From an uncultured Eggerthellaceae bacterium (GTDB lineage Bacteria; Actinomycetota; Coriobacteriia; Coriobacteriales; Eggerthellaceae), in the NCBI GenBank assembly GCA_946626265.1, contig CAMOUE010000003.1, forward strand, positions 1 through 30,296: a stretch of 30,296 nt of DNA, in the 5' to 3' direction. Position 1 is the stretch's first letter; each line of letters starts with the position of its first letter. A program made the position numbers and the translations under genes. The notes below the pieces were generated by a model. It did not search any database, was not told where the DNA came from, and saw nothing but the letters and a program-made list of their open reading frames with translations. This document shows positions 6,359 through 14,311 of the stretch, piece after piece.

Positions 6359-7372
6359 ATGGAGTGGAGAGAAGTCATCGAGAACGCACGCGGCAACATG
6401 GGCTTTTGCAAGGCATGCCCGGTATGCGACGGACGCGCGTGCAAGAACACGATACCCGGGCCGGGCGCCAAGGGACGCGGCGATGTCGCCATGCGAAACT
6501 ATGCGGCTTGGCAGGACGTCCGCGTGAACATGGACACGCTCCATGAAAACGGGTCCGTGAACACGGAACTCGAGCTGTTCGGGCGCACGTTCGCGCTTCC
6601 CGTGTTCGCCGGCCCCGTCGGCGCCGTGAAGCTCCACTACGGCGATCGCTACACCGATGCCGAGTACAACGACGTACTCGTACCCGCATGCGCCGATTCG
6701 GGTATCGCGGCGTTTGTGGGCGACGGCGTCGACCCCACGGTCCTCGGGGCCGGGACGACCGCAATTGGGCTCGCCGGCGGATTCGGCGTGCCGACCGTCA
6801 AGCCATGGGACGTTGACACGGTTCGCGAGAAGATGCTCCTCGCCCGCGATTGCAACGCATTCGCCATCGCAATGGACGTCGATGCAGCCGGGCTCCCCTT
6901 CCTGCAGAATCGCCAACCCCCGGCGGGAAGCAAGTCGGTCGAGGAGCTGCGCGAGATCGTGCAGAGCGCCGGCGCCCCCTTCATCGTGAAGGGGATCATG
7001 ACGCCACGCGGAGCCGAGAAGGCGGCCGAAGCGGGCGCCGCCGGCATCGTCGTGTCGAACCACGGCGGACGCGTGCTCGACGGCACGCCCGCAACCGCCG
7101 AGGTGCTGCCGGCAATCGCAAGCGCGGTCGGAGACGACATGGTCGTGATGGTGGACGGGGGCATACGCTCCGGCTTGGACGTGTTCAAGGCCCTCGCCCT
7201 CGGCGCACACGCGGTTATCATGGCCCGTCCGTTCGTGACTGCCGTCTACGGAGGCCAGGCCGTCGGCGTCTCCGCCCTCGTGGCGAAGCTGCATGACGAA
7301 CTCGCCGACGCGATGCGCATGACCGGCGCCTTCACGCTCGCCGACATCGACGTGAGCAAAATACACCGATAG
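6359..7372 (+). CDS. FMN-dependent alpha-hydroxy-acid oxidase/dehydrogenase family protein
   Basis: A 337-residue TIM-barrel flavoprotein of the lactate/glycolate oxidase superfamily. The hallmark VVSNHGGR is at 231-238 with the catalytic His at 235, K211 in FIVKGIMTP matches the flavin-contacting Lys, and VMVDGGIRSG (263-272) is the FMN phosphate loop. It carries an N-terminal Cys cluster (C17, C20, C23, C28: FCKACPVCDGRAC) of the kind seen in a clostridial/actinobacterial branch, so it may bind an Fe-S cluster or metal. It is slightly shorter than lactate oxidases (about 370). The ATG at 6359 has AGGAG six bases upstream. A terminator precedes it, so it is probably a separate unit. The substrate is unknown. 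Confidence 0.88.
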   Translation: MEWREVIENARGNMGFCKACPVCDGRACKNTIPGPGAKGRGDVAMRNYAAWQDVRVNMDTLHENGSVNTELELFGRTFALPVFAGPVGAVKLHYGDRYTDAEYNDVLVPACADSGIAAFVGDGVDPTVLGAGTTAIGLAGGFGVPTVKPWDVDTVREKMLLARDCNAFAIAMDVDAAGLPFLQNRQPPAGSKSVEELREIVQSAGAPFIVKGIMTPRGAEKAAEAGAAGIVVSNHGGRVLDGTPATAEVLPAIASAVGDDMVVMVDGGIRSGLDVFKALALGAHAVIMARPFVTAVYGGQAVGVSALVAKLHDELADAMRMTGAFTLADIDVSKIHR

Positions 7373-7374
7373 CA

Positions 7375-7409
7375 GGAATGTGTCAGTGCTACGAGCCCTG
7401 ACGCATTCC
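7375..7409. terminator. Bidirectional terminator between convergent genes
   Basis: GGAATGTGTCAG (7375-7386) pairs with CTGACGCATTCC (7398-7409) with one mismatch/wobble and an 11-nt loop. It fills the 37-bp gap between the stops of the FMN oxidase (+) and thioredoxin-like (-) genes. Confidence 0.65.
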
Positions 7410-7760
7410 CTAGAGCGGGCGCGTCGTGGGCGCCTCTCCTCCTTCGAGGACGAAACGAACGCGCTCCTCGAGTCGCTCCTCCGTGACGAGCTCGTCGAAC
7501 AGCGGCGTCTTCATGCCGTCGGCCACGTAGACGATGTAGGGCAGCGCTGCCACCGCGAACTTGATGCGCAGCTTCTTCTCCGAGCCGACATTGACGGTGC
7601 AGAACTTAACCTCGTTGCCGAGCTTCTCCGACAGCGCCTCGAGCGTGGGTTGCATGGCATCGCACATCGTGCACCAACCCTCGGTGAACTCGATGACGCA
7701 GGGCAAATCGCTGTTCACGACCTCCTGCTCGAAGTTCTCGTCGGTAACCACGTGCAGCAT
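7410..7760 (-). CDS. Thioredoxin-like protein with WCTMC active site
   Basis: A 116-residue single thioredoxin fold. The active site is W29-C30-T31-M32-C33 instead of the classical WCGPC, followed by the cis-Pro motif ALPYIVYVADG near residue 73. Both redox cysteines are present, so disulfide exchange is expected. Loss of the CGPC proline usually shifts redox potential, so it may not be a general thioredoxin. There is no signal peptide, so it is cytosolic. AAAGGAG precedes the ATG. It lies 53 bp downstream of the antiporter gene on the same strand and may be cotranscribed. Confidence 0.88.
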   Translation of the reverse strand: MLHVVTDENFEQEVVNSDLPCVIEFTEGWCTMCDAMQPTLEALSEKLGNEVKFCTVNVGSEKKLRIKFAVAALPYIVYVADGMKTPLFDELVTEERLEERVRFVLEGGEAPTTRPL

Positions 7761-7813
7761 GATGCTGGTCTCCTTTCCCCGTGAAAAAAGGTCGAATCAA
7801 AGATTAACGTATA

Positions 7814-9946
7814 TCACTCCCCCAGTTGCATCTGGAACACGTAAACGTCCCCGCGCAGCCGGGCGGCCGCCTGGGAGGATATCGTGCCGTCCCTCTGCAA
7901 CCGGCGAATCTCGTCGAGCTCGATCTCGAGCGCGGCCGCGTCCACGTCGTCGGCATGCTGGCGCGCCTGCGCGAACTGGTCGCCGAACGTCTGCCGCATC
8001 CCCTCGGGCATGGTCGTCCCCGCCTCGTGGACGATGGGCCCGTCGTGGCGCAGATCCGCGCCCTGCCCGTAATTGATGCGAGCCCACAGCGAGTCGAGCG
8101 AGCTGCGATGCTCCGCGGCGAGCGTGGAGGCCACTTCCGCACGCGGGCCGTCCTCGCCCTCCGCCACCGAGTCGAGGTAGTCGATGGCGACATGCTCGAG
8201 GTCGATGGCAAACCGGCACGCATCGTAGTAGACGCGCTCGGAACGCTCGTCGGCAATCCCCGTCGGCCGAATGCGCTGACGCAGCAGGGCGAAGGCCCCG
8301 CGCAAGTCGTAGAACCGGGAGCCGACGTTCTCGGCTTTGTCGAAATACCCGATCGAGCTGCGTATGCCGCGCAGCATCGCGTAATAGGGCGCCGCCTCGT
8401 CCGCCGTGAACGCGCCCGCGTTGCGCGGATCGAGCTGGATCTCGTCGGCTCGCGCTTGCTGCAGCTCGAGCACCTCCCCGATCAGCTCGCGCATCGCCTC
8501 GCCGCAGCCCTCCATCTGCATCCGCTCCCGCGCGAGTCGCGTGCGGTAGCGCGCGATGGTCAACCGCATCGCGGGCTCGTATTCCGTGCCCTCGTTCTCA
8601 CGCACCATGACGCGCAGTTCGCGTACGACGGCGGAGAGAACGGCGATGCTCGCCTTGCGCATTTCCAACTCGTCGAGCCCCGTCTCCAGCTTCGGCGCGG
8701 CGATCGGCAAAAGCACGTTCGCGACGACGAGCGTGCACAGTATGACGCCCGCCGTCAGGAAGATGATGAGATCGCGCTCAGGGAACGCGCTCCCATCGGG
8801 CATGAGATACGGAAGGGTGAAGATGATGGACAGCGTAACCGCGCCCTTCGGGCCGGCGATGGTCGTAACGAACGCATCGCGCAACGTCGCGCCGGGCCGC
8901 GACATGCCCCGTTCGCCCGAGGAGGAATCGCGGTGGCACAGCTCCATGACGCTCAGCCAAACGAAGCGCACCCCCTCGACGAGCAGCGTCATGGCCAAGA
9001 CGACGCCCACGAGCCGTCCGAGGTCGAAGCCGCCCGCGAACGTGGGCGACATGGCCTGGGGCAGCTGCATGCCGAGCAGAACGAAGATGATGCCGTTGAT
9101 GAGAAATACGATGATCTCCCAGAACCCCTCGGAAATCATCTGCTGCTTGGCGAGCGCGCTCGACGTCAGGCGCGGCACCTCCCTGCCCATTACCAAACCT
9201 GCCGCCACAACGGCGAGGATGCCGCTCACCCCGATCGCCTCGGCCGCGAGGAACACCGCAAACGGCGTGAACACCTCGTAGAGCACATGCACGGTCGTGT
9301 TGTCGAACCCGCGGCGGCGCACGGCATTCATCATCGCGAAGGCGACGAAGCCGATAACGAGGCCGAACACGATGCCCCCGAGGAACAGCACGGCGAACGA
9401 CTGGCCGGCATCGGTAGCGGAGAACACGCCCGTCGTCGCGGCGGCAACGGCGAACTCGAACGACACGACGCCCGATGCGTCGTTGATGAGCGATTCGCCC
9501 GACAGCAGCGTCTTCTGCCGCGTCGAAAGCTTGATGGTGGATCCGAGCGCACCGACGGCGGCGGCGTCGGTCGGCCCGAGCGCCGCCGCGCAGGCAAACG
9601 CGGCCGCGAGCGGAATGGAGGGAACCATGAGGTTGAGGGCGAATCCCACCACGAGGACGGTGACGAGCACGAGCCCGATGGCCAACGACAGGATGGACGC
9701 CTTGTTCGACCAGAGCGTACGGTTCGACGCCTCGCGCGCCTCGTTGAACAGCAGCGGGGCGATGAACAACACGAGGAACAGCTCGGGGTCGATGCTCACG
9801 TGAGCGACTTCGGGCAACACGAGCGCGGCGACGAAACCGACGAGAATCTGCACGAGCGGCAGTGCCAGCCGTTTCAGGAGCGGGTCTATGACGGCCGACG
9901 CGATGACGCACGCCAGCATGATGAGGATGAGCTCGAACGATTCCAT
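7814..9946 (-). CDS. CPA1-family Na+/H+ antiporter
   Basis: A 710-residue membrane protein. About 12 hydrophobic segments fill residues 1-430, followed by a long hydrophilic C-terminal tail (about 280 residues) that is presumably cytosolic and regulatory. Within the membrane part are LGPTDAAAVGALG and LLSGESLINDASGVVSFEF, which contain the PTD and ESLxND motifs of the CPA1/NhaP branch; the ND aspartate is the expected ion-binding residue. The function is exchange of Na+ (or K+) for protons across the cytoplasmic membrane. The start has AAGG upstream. Upstream DNA from 9947 to 10215 holds no further gene that I can support. Confidence 0.92.
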   Translation of the reverse strand: MESFELILIMLACVIASAVIDPLLKRLALPLVQILVGFVAALVLPEVAHVSIDPELFLVLFIAPLLFNEAREASNRTLWSNKASILSLAIGLVLVTVLVVGFALNLMVPSIPLAAAFACAAALGPTDAAAVGALGSTIKLSTRQKTLLSGESLINDASGVVSFEFAVAAATTGVFSATDAGQSFAVLFLGGIVFGLVIGFVAFAMMNAVRRRGFDNTTVHVLYEVFTPFAVFLAAEAIGVSGILAVVAAGLVMGREVPRLTSSALAKQQMISEGFWEIIVFLINGIIFVLLGMQLPQAMSPTFAGGFDLGRLVGVVLAMTLLVEGVRFVWLSVMELCHRDSSSGERGMSRPGATLRDAFVTTIAGPKGAVTLSIIFTLPYLMPDGSAFPERDLIIFLTAGVILCTLVVANVLLPIAAPKLETGLDELEMRKASIAVLSAVVRELRVMVRENEGTEYEPAMRLTIARYRTRLARERMQMEGCGEAMRELIGEVLELQQARADEIQLDPRNAGAFTADEAAPYYAMLRGIRSSIGYFDKAENVGSRFYDLRGAFALLRQRIRPTGIADERSERVYYDACRFAIDLEHVAIDYLDSVAEGEDGPRAEVASTLAAEHRSSLDSLWARINYGQGADLRHDGPIVHEAGTTMPEGMRQTFGDQFAQARQHADDVDAAALEIELDEIRRLQRDGTISSQAAARLRGDVYVFQMQLGE

Positions 9947-10215
9947 AAGGACCTTTCAGAAAAGAGGGCCGCATGGCCAAAGGAGCGCCTTGTCCCAGGG
10001 GCGCGTCGCTCCAGAAGCACATGACCTCAAGGAACGTGGCTCCAGGGACACGACCCTTGGAGGCACGCCCATTCTAGCGCACGGAGAGATCGCCCGCCGC
10101 GCACGGCCGCGCACGGCATGTGGCAAAAAAAGCGGGGGCGCCGGCCGGGAAAGCGCATCTTCGGTGCACTCCCCCGACGCGTGCGTCCCCGCGTCGCTCG
10201 GCAAACCAGCGCGGT

Positions 10216-10458
10216 TTACGCCTCGAGCCAGGCCTTCGCCTCTTTCTCGGATATCGGGCGGATGTCCTCGCCGGCGCTGTACGGGCTGTCGGCACCGCCG
10301 AGGCCCCAGAGGAAGTACAGGCCGCCCTTGGTCTTGTACAGCGTCTCCTCAAAGCCCGCCGGGTCGCCGTAGTAGCTGTGGGCGCGGTTGCCCAAAGCCT
10401 CGGCCTTGCTGGTGTCGTACACGTGCTTCTTGCCTGCGAACACCTTTGTTTTACGCAT
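10216..10458 (-). CDS. Small conserved-looking protein of unknown function
   Basis: An 80-residue soluble protein beginning MRKTKVFAGKKHVYDTSKAE. It has a glycine- and aromatic-rich middle (FEETLYKTKGGLYFLWGLGG) and a C-terminal acidic helix (SEKEAKAWLEA). The pattern of 'variable Tyr-rich N-terminus, ETLYxxKxGxYFLxGxGG, then ISExEAxxW' resembles small proteins common in Firmicutes and Actinobacteria plasmids and islands; no function is known to me. AGGAGGAACG precedes the ATG, so translation looks real. About 85 nt after the stop the minus strand has a GC-rich patch followed by seven T (10125-10131), a possible terminator. Confidence 0.7.
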   Translation of the reverse strand: MRKTKVFAGKKHVYDTSKAEALGNRAHSYYGDPAGFEETLYKTKGGLYFLWGLGGADSPYSAGEDIRPISEKEAKAWLEA

Positions 10459-10599
10459 CGTTCCTCCTAAAGACGATTTGGTGTACCACTAGCCTCCCCA
10501 TGATTCTATATGCAACAACCCATTAATTGCAAATCCTGCTTTATTGGGAGGGTGCGGCACCTACCGCCCTACCGCCCGCCGCCGACCGGTTGCCGTCGG

Positions 10600-11412
10600 T
10601 TATCGGGCGACCTCGCACGTCGCTATGTACTCGCAGCCCTCAGGAGAGGCGATGCCGGGGTCGTCCTGCTCGAACCGCGTCACGAAACCCGATTCGCGGG
10701 CGACGAGGTCGAAATGCACGAGAGCGATGCCCATGTCGACCTTCTGCACGTCGCCGAGCGGGCTTTCCTTCACCGTGCGCTGCTCGTAGAAATGGACCTT
10801 GGAGCCATCGACCACCAGCCGCCACGGCTGCTTGTTCGCCGCCGACGGCGCGAGCTGGACGGCCTCGAGCGCGGCGAGAAGGCCGCCAGCGTCATCGGGG
10901 AGGAGCGGACTGTCGAACGATCCGGCAAAGAACAGCTCGCCGAAGGCAAGGCGGTCATCGGCGCCGATGGCCTTGCGCATCGCGCGCTCGCGCATCGAGC
11001 GCTTCTTCGCGGGGTAGCCCACCGGGCTCGCGACCGGCATGACCTCGTCGTTCCCGACCTGCATCGCCTGCTCGAACGCCTCGCGGTTGAGTGACGCCGC
11101 CAACATCACGGTGCCCAACCCGGCCGCAGCCGCCTCGAGGCAGAACCGCTCGAACTCGTACCCGAACGCGATCTCGAAATTCCCCGCCCGTTTGACCTTC
11201 GCCGCCACGTAGTAGCGCTCGCCCACGAGCGCCGGGCTCTTAAGCCCGTGCTTCTCGGCATCGAGGAAGCGAAACTCGACCGGCACGCCAAAGGGGTTGC
11301 CCTTGCTTTCCAACATGTCTGCGAGCGCATGTCGGTCCTCGGTCGACAAGGGCCTGTCCTCGAACGTCCTGACGCTCTTGCGTTTTGCGATGACTTGCGC
11401 GGCGTTTTCCAC
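10600..11412 (-). CDS. Nitroreductase family protein (TM1586-type)
   Basis: A 270-residue cytosolic flavoenzyme. The N-terminus has AKRKSVRTFEDRPLS, the usual FMN-contacting Arg motif. APSAANKQPWRLVVDG, near residue 205, matches the second part of the TM1586-type nitroreductase domain, a single-chain double-repeat form. The C-terminus DPGIASPEGCEYIATCEV is typical of this subfamily. The substrate is unknown (nitroaromatics, quinones or flavin-dependent dehydrogenation). GTG at 11412 was chosen because AAGGAAG sits 4-5 nt upstream; the in-frame ATG at 11430 would cover that site. It has its own promoter space on both sides. Confidence 0.88.
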   Translation of the reverse strand: MENAAQVIAKRKSVRTFEDRPLSTEDRHALADMLESKGNPFGVPVEFRFLDAEKHGLKSPALVGERYYVAAKVKRAGNFEIAFGYEFERFCLEAAAAGLGTVMLAASLNREAFEQAMQVGNDEVMPVASPVGYPAKKRSMRERAMRKAIGADDRLAFGELFFAGSFDSPLLPDDAGGLLAALEAVQLAPSAANKQPWRLVVDGSKVHFYEQRTVKESPLGDVQKVDMGIALVHFDLVARESGFVTRFEQDDPGIASPEGCEYIATCEVAR

Positions 11413-11521
11413 GGCTCTTCCTTTCAGCATGCTGCATGTACTCGTTCCCCTCACATGCTAGTGCACGGCGACGTTCGGTCAACGTCGCATTGCAAGAAGC
11501 CATGCTTCCGTTCGGGAACCG

Positions 11522-11839
11522 TTACGAAGAGATGATGTGCAAGCCGGCGATGCACCCGACGAGGCCGAGCAGAAGCAGCACCTTGATCGTCGATGCGGGC
11601 TCGGCGCCCGTCGCCATGCTGAACGTCGCCGTCGCGACGACGCCGATGCCGGTCCAGACGGCGTATGCGACGCCGATGGGCAGCGTTTTGGCGGCATAGC
11701 CCAACCCGAGCATGCTCAACGCCAGCGCAGCAATGAATACCACAGTGGGAAGGACGTGTGCGAAACCTTCGGATTTGTCGAGCGCGATCGCCCAAACCGA
11801 TTCCATCACGCCCGAGAACACGAGTACGACCCAATCCAT
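11522..11839 (-). CDS. gdx: SMR-family guanidinium exporter Gdx (SugE)
   Basis: A 105-residue protein with four membrane helices, the exact size of small multidrug resistance proteins. MDWVVLVFSGVMESVWAIAL places the essential membrane Glu at residue 13. TLPIGVAYAVWTGIG is the Gdx/SugE signature rather than that of EmrE-type multidrug pumps. Gdx proteins work as antiparallel dimers and export guanidinium in exchange for protons. The ATG at 11839 has GGAG just upstream; eight extra N-terminal codons in the frame (from 11863) lack a ribosome site and would extend the protein into the leader. A guanidine-III riboswitch 35 nt upstream independently supports the guanidinium role. Confidence 0.93.
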   Translation of the reverse strand: MDWVVLVFSGVMESVWAIALDKSEGFAHVLPTVVFIAALALSMLGLGYAAKTLPIGVAYAVWTGIGVVATATFSMATGAEPASTIKVLLLLGLVGCIAGLHIISS

Positions 11840-11873
11840 GACTCTCCAATCGACACAAAGCATTATGAACTCG

Positions 11874-11914
11874 TGCCGTCTTTGCAGAGCCTGGTACGGC
11901 AGCCCTCGTCAGGA
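11874..11914 (-). promoter_or_regulatory. Guanidine-III riboswitch (ykkC-III) upstream of gdx
   Basis: Read on the minus strand, the region runs CCTGACGAGGG, CTGCCGTACCAGG, then a short linker and AAAGACGGCAC. This matches the class III guanidine aptamer. Stem CCTG (11913-11910) pairs with CAGG (11893-11890). The pseudoknot GCCGT (from 11900) pairs with ACGGC (11879-11875). The conserved ACGAGG and AAGACGGC elements are in order. The aptamer ends about 35 nt before the gdx ATG, so control of ribosome access is likely. Not checked with a covariance model. Confidence 0.87.
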
Positions 11915-11942
11915 TCCTTTCGGACACTTGCATACTAACGCA

Positions 11943-11979
11943 AAATGTGAAAAAAGGGTCAGACCCTTTTTTCACATTT
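11943..11979 (-). repeat. 35-bp palindromic element, copy A (also terminator of the DASS gene)
   Basis: Arms 11943-11960 and 11962-11979 are perfect 18-nt complements (AAATGTG, six A, GGGTC) around one central A. It begins 7 nt after the stop of the minus-strand DASS gene, so it can form a terminator with a T6 tract. The inner 35 bp recur identically at 21055-21089. It also lies just upstream of the gdx riboswitch. Confidence 0.8.
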
Positions 11980-11986
11980 CTGAATG

Positions 11987-13396
11987 TCACATGAGCCCCA
12001 TCCACTGCCAGTACGGCACGGATGCCGCAAGGGCGGCAAGGCAGATCGCCGTGTAGACGAAGCAGTACTTCGCGACGTCGGCATGGTGCACCATTTGGCC
12101 GTCAACCGAATAGAGCGCCGGCAGGTAGACCGAGTTCTGGTAGATGACGAACCAGGGGCTGATGCACGCGTACATGGCGAAGCCGACGACCCACGGGTTG
12201 ACTCCCGCCGCCAGCGCCAACGGAACGAGGAACGGCATGACGATGTTGAGGTAGGCGACCTCGGACACGATGACGAAGCGCATGAGCACGGTGAGCGCCC
12301 CGATGCCGACCACGAACAGGTAGGGATTGCCCGCGAGCGCCCCGAAGGCGGGCCCGGCGACCGCGACGAGCCACTCCTGTATGCCCGCCTGCGCGAACAC
12401 GGACGACAGTCCGAACGCCGTCCCGATGAAGAGAAGGGAATCCCATGCGATGGCCTCGCGCATGCCGCGCTTGTCGAGTATGCCGCACGCCATCATGCAG
12501 GCGAAGCCCGCAAGCGCCACGATATGCGGGCCGATGCCGTGCAGCGGCTGGGTCGCCCAAAGCGCCACGGCGGCCAGGATGATCGTGCACATCTGCTTCT
12601 CGCTGCGCGACATGGGGCCGGCCTCGCCTGCGGGGGACTCGACCCGAACGTGGTCTGCGCCATCGACGTCGCCGCTTGCTTTTGGCCGGTAGGTCGCCAC
12701 AAGCGCCATGTAGTTGACAACCGTGGCGAACGCGAACCACGGCAGGGCAGCGAGCGCCCAATGCGCCATGTCGAATTGGGCCTGCACATCTGCAGGTAAC
12801 GTCGCCAGCATCGCGTAGCCCACGATCGAGGCGCTCACCGCCAAAAGGCCGATGCTGCGAACGCTCGTGAACACGGCCAAAAACAGGCCCTGCATGGGTT
12901 TTCCAAAACGCTCGTAACCGAGCGCCTCGCCGATGCCGAGCGCCATCGGCTCGAGTATGGAGACCTTCGCGGCCAGGCTCGGAACAAGCGGCCCGACGAC
13001 CGTGCTCGCAGCGACGAGGCCGGCAACCTGGGCCGCAAACGTGTTCGGGAACCCGCGCACGACCGCGCGCGCCATGCGCCGCATGAGCCCCGACGACCTC
13101 ATTCCCGCGCCCAGCGCGAAGGCCCCCACGAGCAGCCACCACGTCTCGGAGGCGAACCCCGATAGCGACACGGTCGTGGGCACGCCGGCCACCACGGCGA
13201 ACAAGGCGACCATGACGAAGCCGGTCGTGAACTCGGGCAGCACGCCCGCTATCCACCATACGATCGCCCCGAGCAAGATACCCAGGCACAGCACGCCCTG
13301 CCGCCCCAGCCCGATGTCGGGGCATAGCAGGATGAACCCCGCGCCCAGCACGAGGCCCGCAACAGCGCCCGCAATCCTCCGAACCGATTCGCTCAT
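11987..13396 (-). CDS. DASS-family (SLC13-type) anion permease
   Basis: A 469-residue integral membrane protein with about 12 hydrophobic segments from residue 8 to the C-terminus, in the divalent anion:sodium symporter fold. Recognisable parts are the early VLCLGILLGAIVWWIAGVLP, the SxxSxS-like turn near TVVGPLVPSLAAKVSILEPM, and the second half LFIGTAFGLSSVFAQAG. Family members import C4-dicarboxylates, citrate, sulfate or tartrate with Na+; the substrate is not predictable here. The hydrophilic loop near residue 250 is long. The ATG is at 13396; its ribosome site is weak. It is divergent from the HD-domain gene across 214 bp, where TAGAAT (on the minus strand, near 13490) could be a -10. 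Confidence 0.85.
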   Translation of the reverse strand: MSESVRRIAGAVAGLVLGAGFILLCPDIGLGRQGVLCLGILLGAIVWWIAGVLPEFTTGFVMVALFAVVAGVPTTVSLSGFASETWWLLVGAFALGAGMRSSGLMRRMARAVVRGFPNTFAAQVAGLVAASTVVGPLVPSLAAKVSILEPMALGIGEALGYERFGKPMQGLFLAVFTSVRSIGLLAVSASIVGYAMLATLPADVQAQFDMAHWALAALPWFAFATVVNYMALVATYRPKASGDVDGADHVRVESPAGEAGPMSRSEKQMCTIILAAVALWATQPLHGIGPHIVALAGFACMMACGILDKRGMREAIAWDSLLFIGTAFGLSSVFAQAGIQEWLVAVAGPAFGALAGNPYLFVVGIGALTVLMRFVIVSEVAYLNIVMPFLVPLALAAGVNPWVVGFAMYACISPWFVIYQNSVYLPALYSVDGQMVHHADVAKYCFVYTAICLAALAASVPYWQWMGLM

Positions 13397-13610
13397 CGGC
13401 CCGAAGAGGCTTCCGCGCGGCCGCGCGAGGCCCCGATCGCAGTTTTCAGCTTGTGTGTCCGCATCCCGTCCATGCGATGGATTCTACCATGCGGACAGCC
13501 ACCTTCCAGCTGCGCCCGCCCCATCGAAAGCGAAAGCGGCTATACTCGCATTACGCAAACACGAGTCGGCCCGACGGACGACCCCGCATCGGCAAGCATG
13601 GGAGGAAGCA

Positions 13611-14192
13611 ATGGCGAAACTCGAGGCAGGCATCACGCGCGAGGAGGCCTTCGCGCTGCTGCAGCAGCACAATTCCGAACCGTTCCACATCGAGCATGCG
13701 GAAACGCTCGAGGGCACGATGCGCTATTTCGCGCGCGAGCTCGACCCCGAGAACGAGGAGTTCTGGGGCATCGTCGGGCTCCTGCACGACCTCGATTGGG
13801 AGGAGTTCCCGCAACTCGAGGTGCACACGCTCAAGGCGGAGCCCTGGCTGCGCGAGGCCGGCGGCACCGACGAGCTCGTGCACGCCATCCAGTCCCACAA
13901 CTTCGCCGCCGAGGGATGTCCCGACCCCGATCTGCCCATGGAGAAGGTGCTCTACGCAGTCGACGAGCTGACCGGGCTCATCGGCGCCGCCGTGCTCATG
14001 CGGCCCTCGAAGAGCGTCATGGACCTTCCGCTCAAATCGCTCAAGAAGAAGTTCAAGGACAAGCGGTTCGCCGCCGGCTGCTCGCGCGACGTCATACGCC
14101 AAGGCGCCGAGCTCTGCGGCTGGGAGCTCGACGAGCTCATGCAGCGCACGATAGACGCCATGCGCTCGTTCGCGCCCGACCGCGACGCGTAG
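13611..14192 (+). CDS. HD-domain protein (predicted metal-dependent phosphohydrolase)
   Basis: A 193-residue cytosolic protein of the HD superfamily. HIEHAE (26-31) supplies the first His, GLLHDLDWEEFP (57-68) carries the HD pair H59-D60, SHNF near residue 95 gives another His, and AVDELTG supplies the later Asp. This matches small HD hydrolases often annotated as HDIG-type phosphohydrolases. The substrate is unknown, possibly a nucleotide or phosphorylated metabolite. GGAGGAAGCA directly precedes the ATG at 13611; the open frame continues far upstream but is only the antisense of the DASS gene. TATACT at 13541-13546 is a candidate -10. Confidence 0.87.
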   Translation: MAKLEAGITREEAFALLQQHNSEPFHIEHAETLEGTMRYFARELDPENEEFWGIVGLLHDLDWEEFPQLEVHTLKAEPWLREAGGTDELVHAIQSHNFAAEGCPDPDLPMEKVLYAVDELTGLIGAAVLMRPSKSVMDLPLKSLKKKFKDKRFAAGCSRDVIRQGAELCGWELDELMQRTIDAMRSFAPDRDA

Positions 14193-14311
14193 GGCCACCG
14201 CCGTCACGCCAATCGAGAGGCCAAGCTCATCGAAAGCGCCCGGCAAGCCCCCGCAGCTCGCGAGGCATGCTTGACATGCTCGATTCCATCTAGAGCAAGA
14301 GTTCCCCGGCC

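Noticed and set aside
7826..10024. 732-codon plus-strand frame
   Set aside because: Antisense shadow of the Na+/H+ antiporter; strongly charged His/Arg/Glu-rich composition typical of reverse-frame translation of hydrophobic codons.
11943..12005. Peptide VKKGSDPFFTF seen in several frames at both 35-bp palindromes
   Set aside because: It is only the translation of the palindromic element and occurs on shadow frames; no gene is supported.
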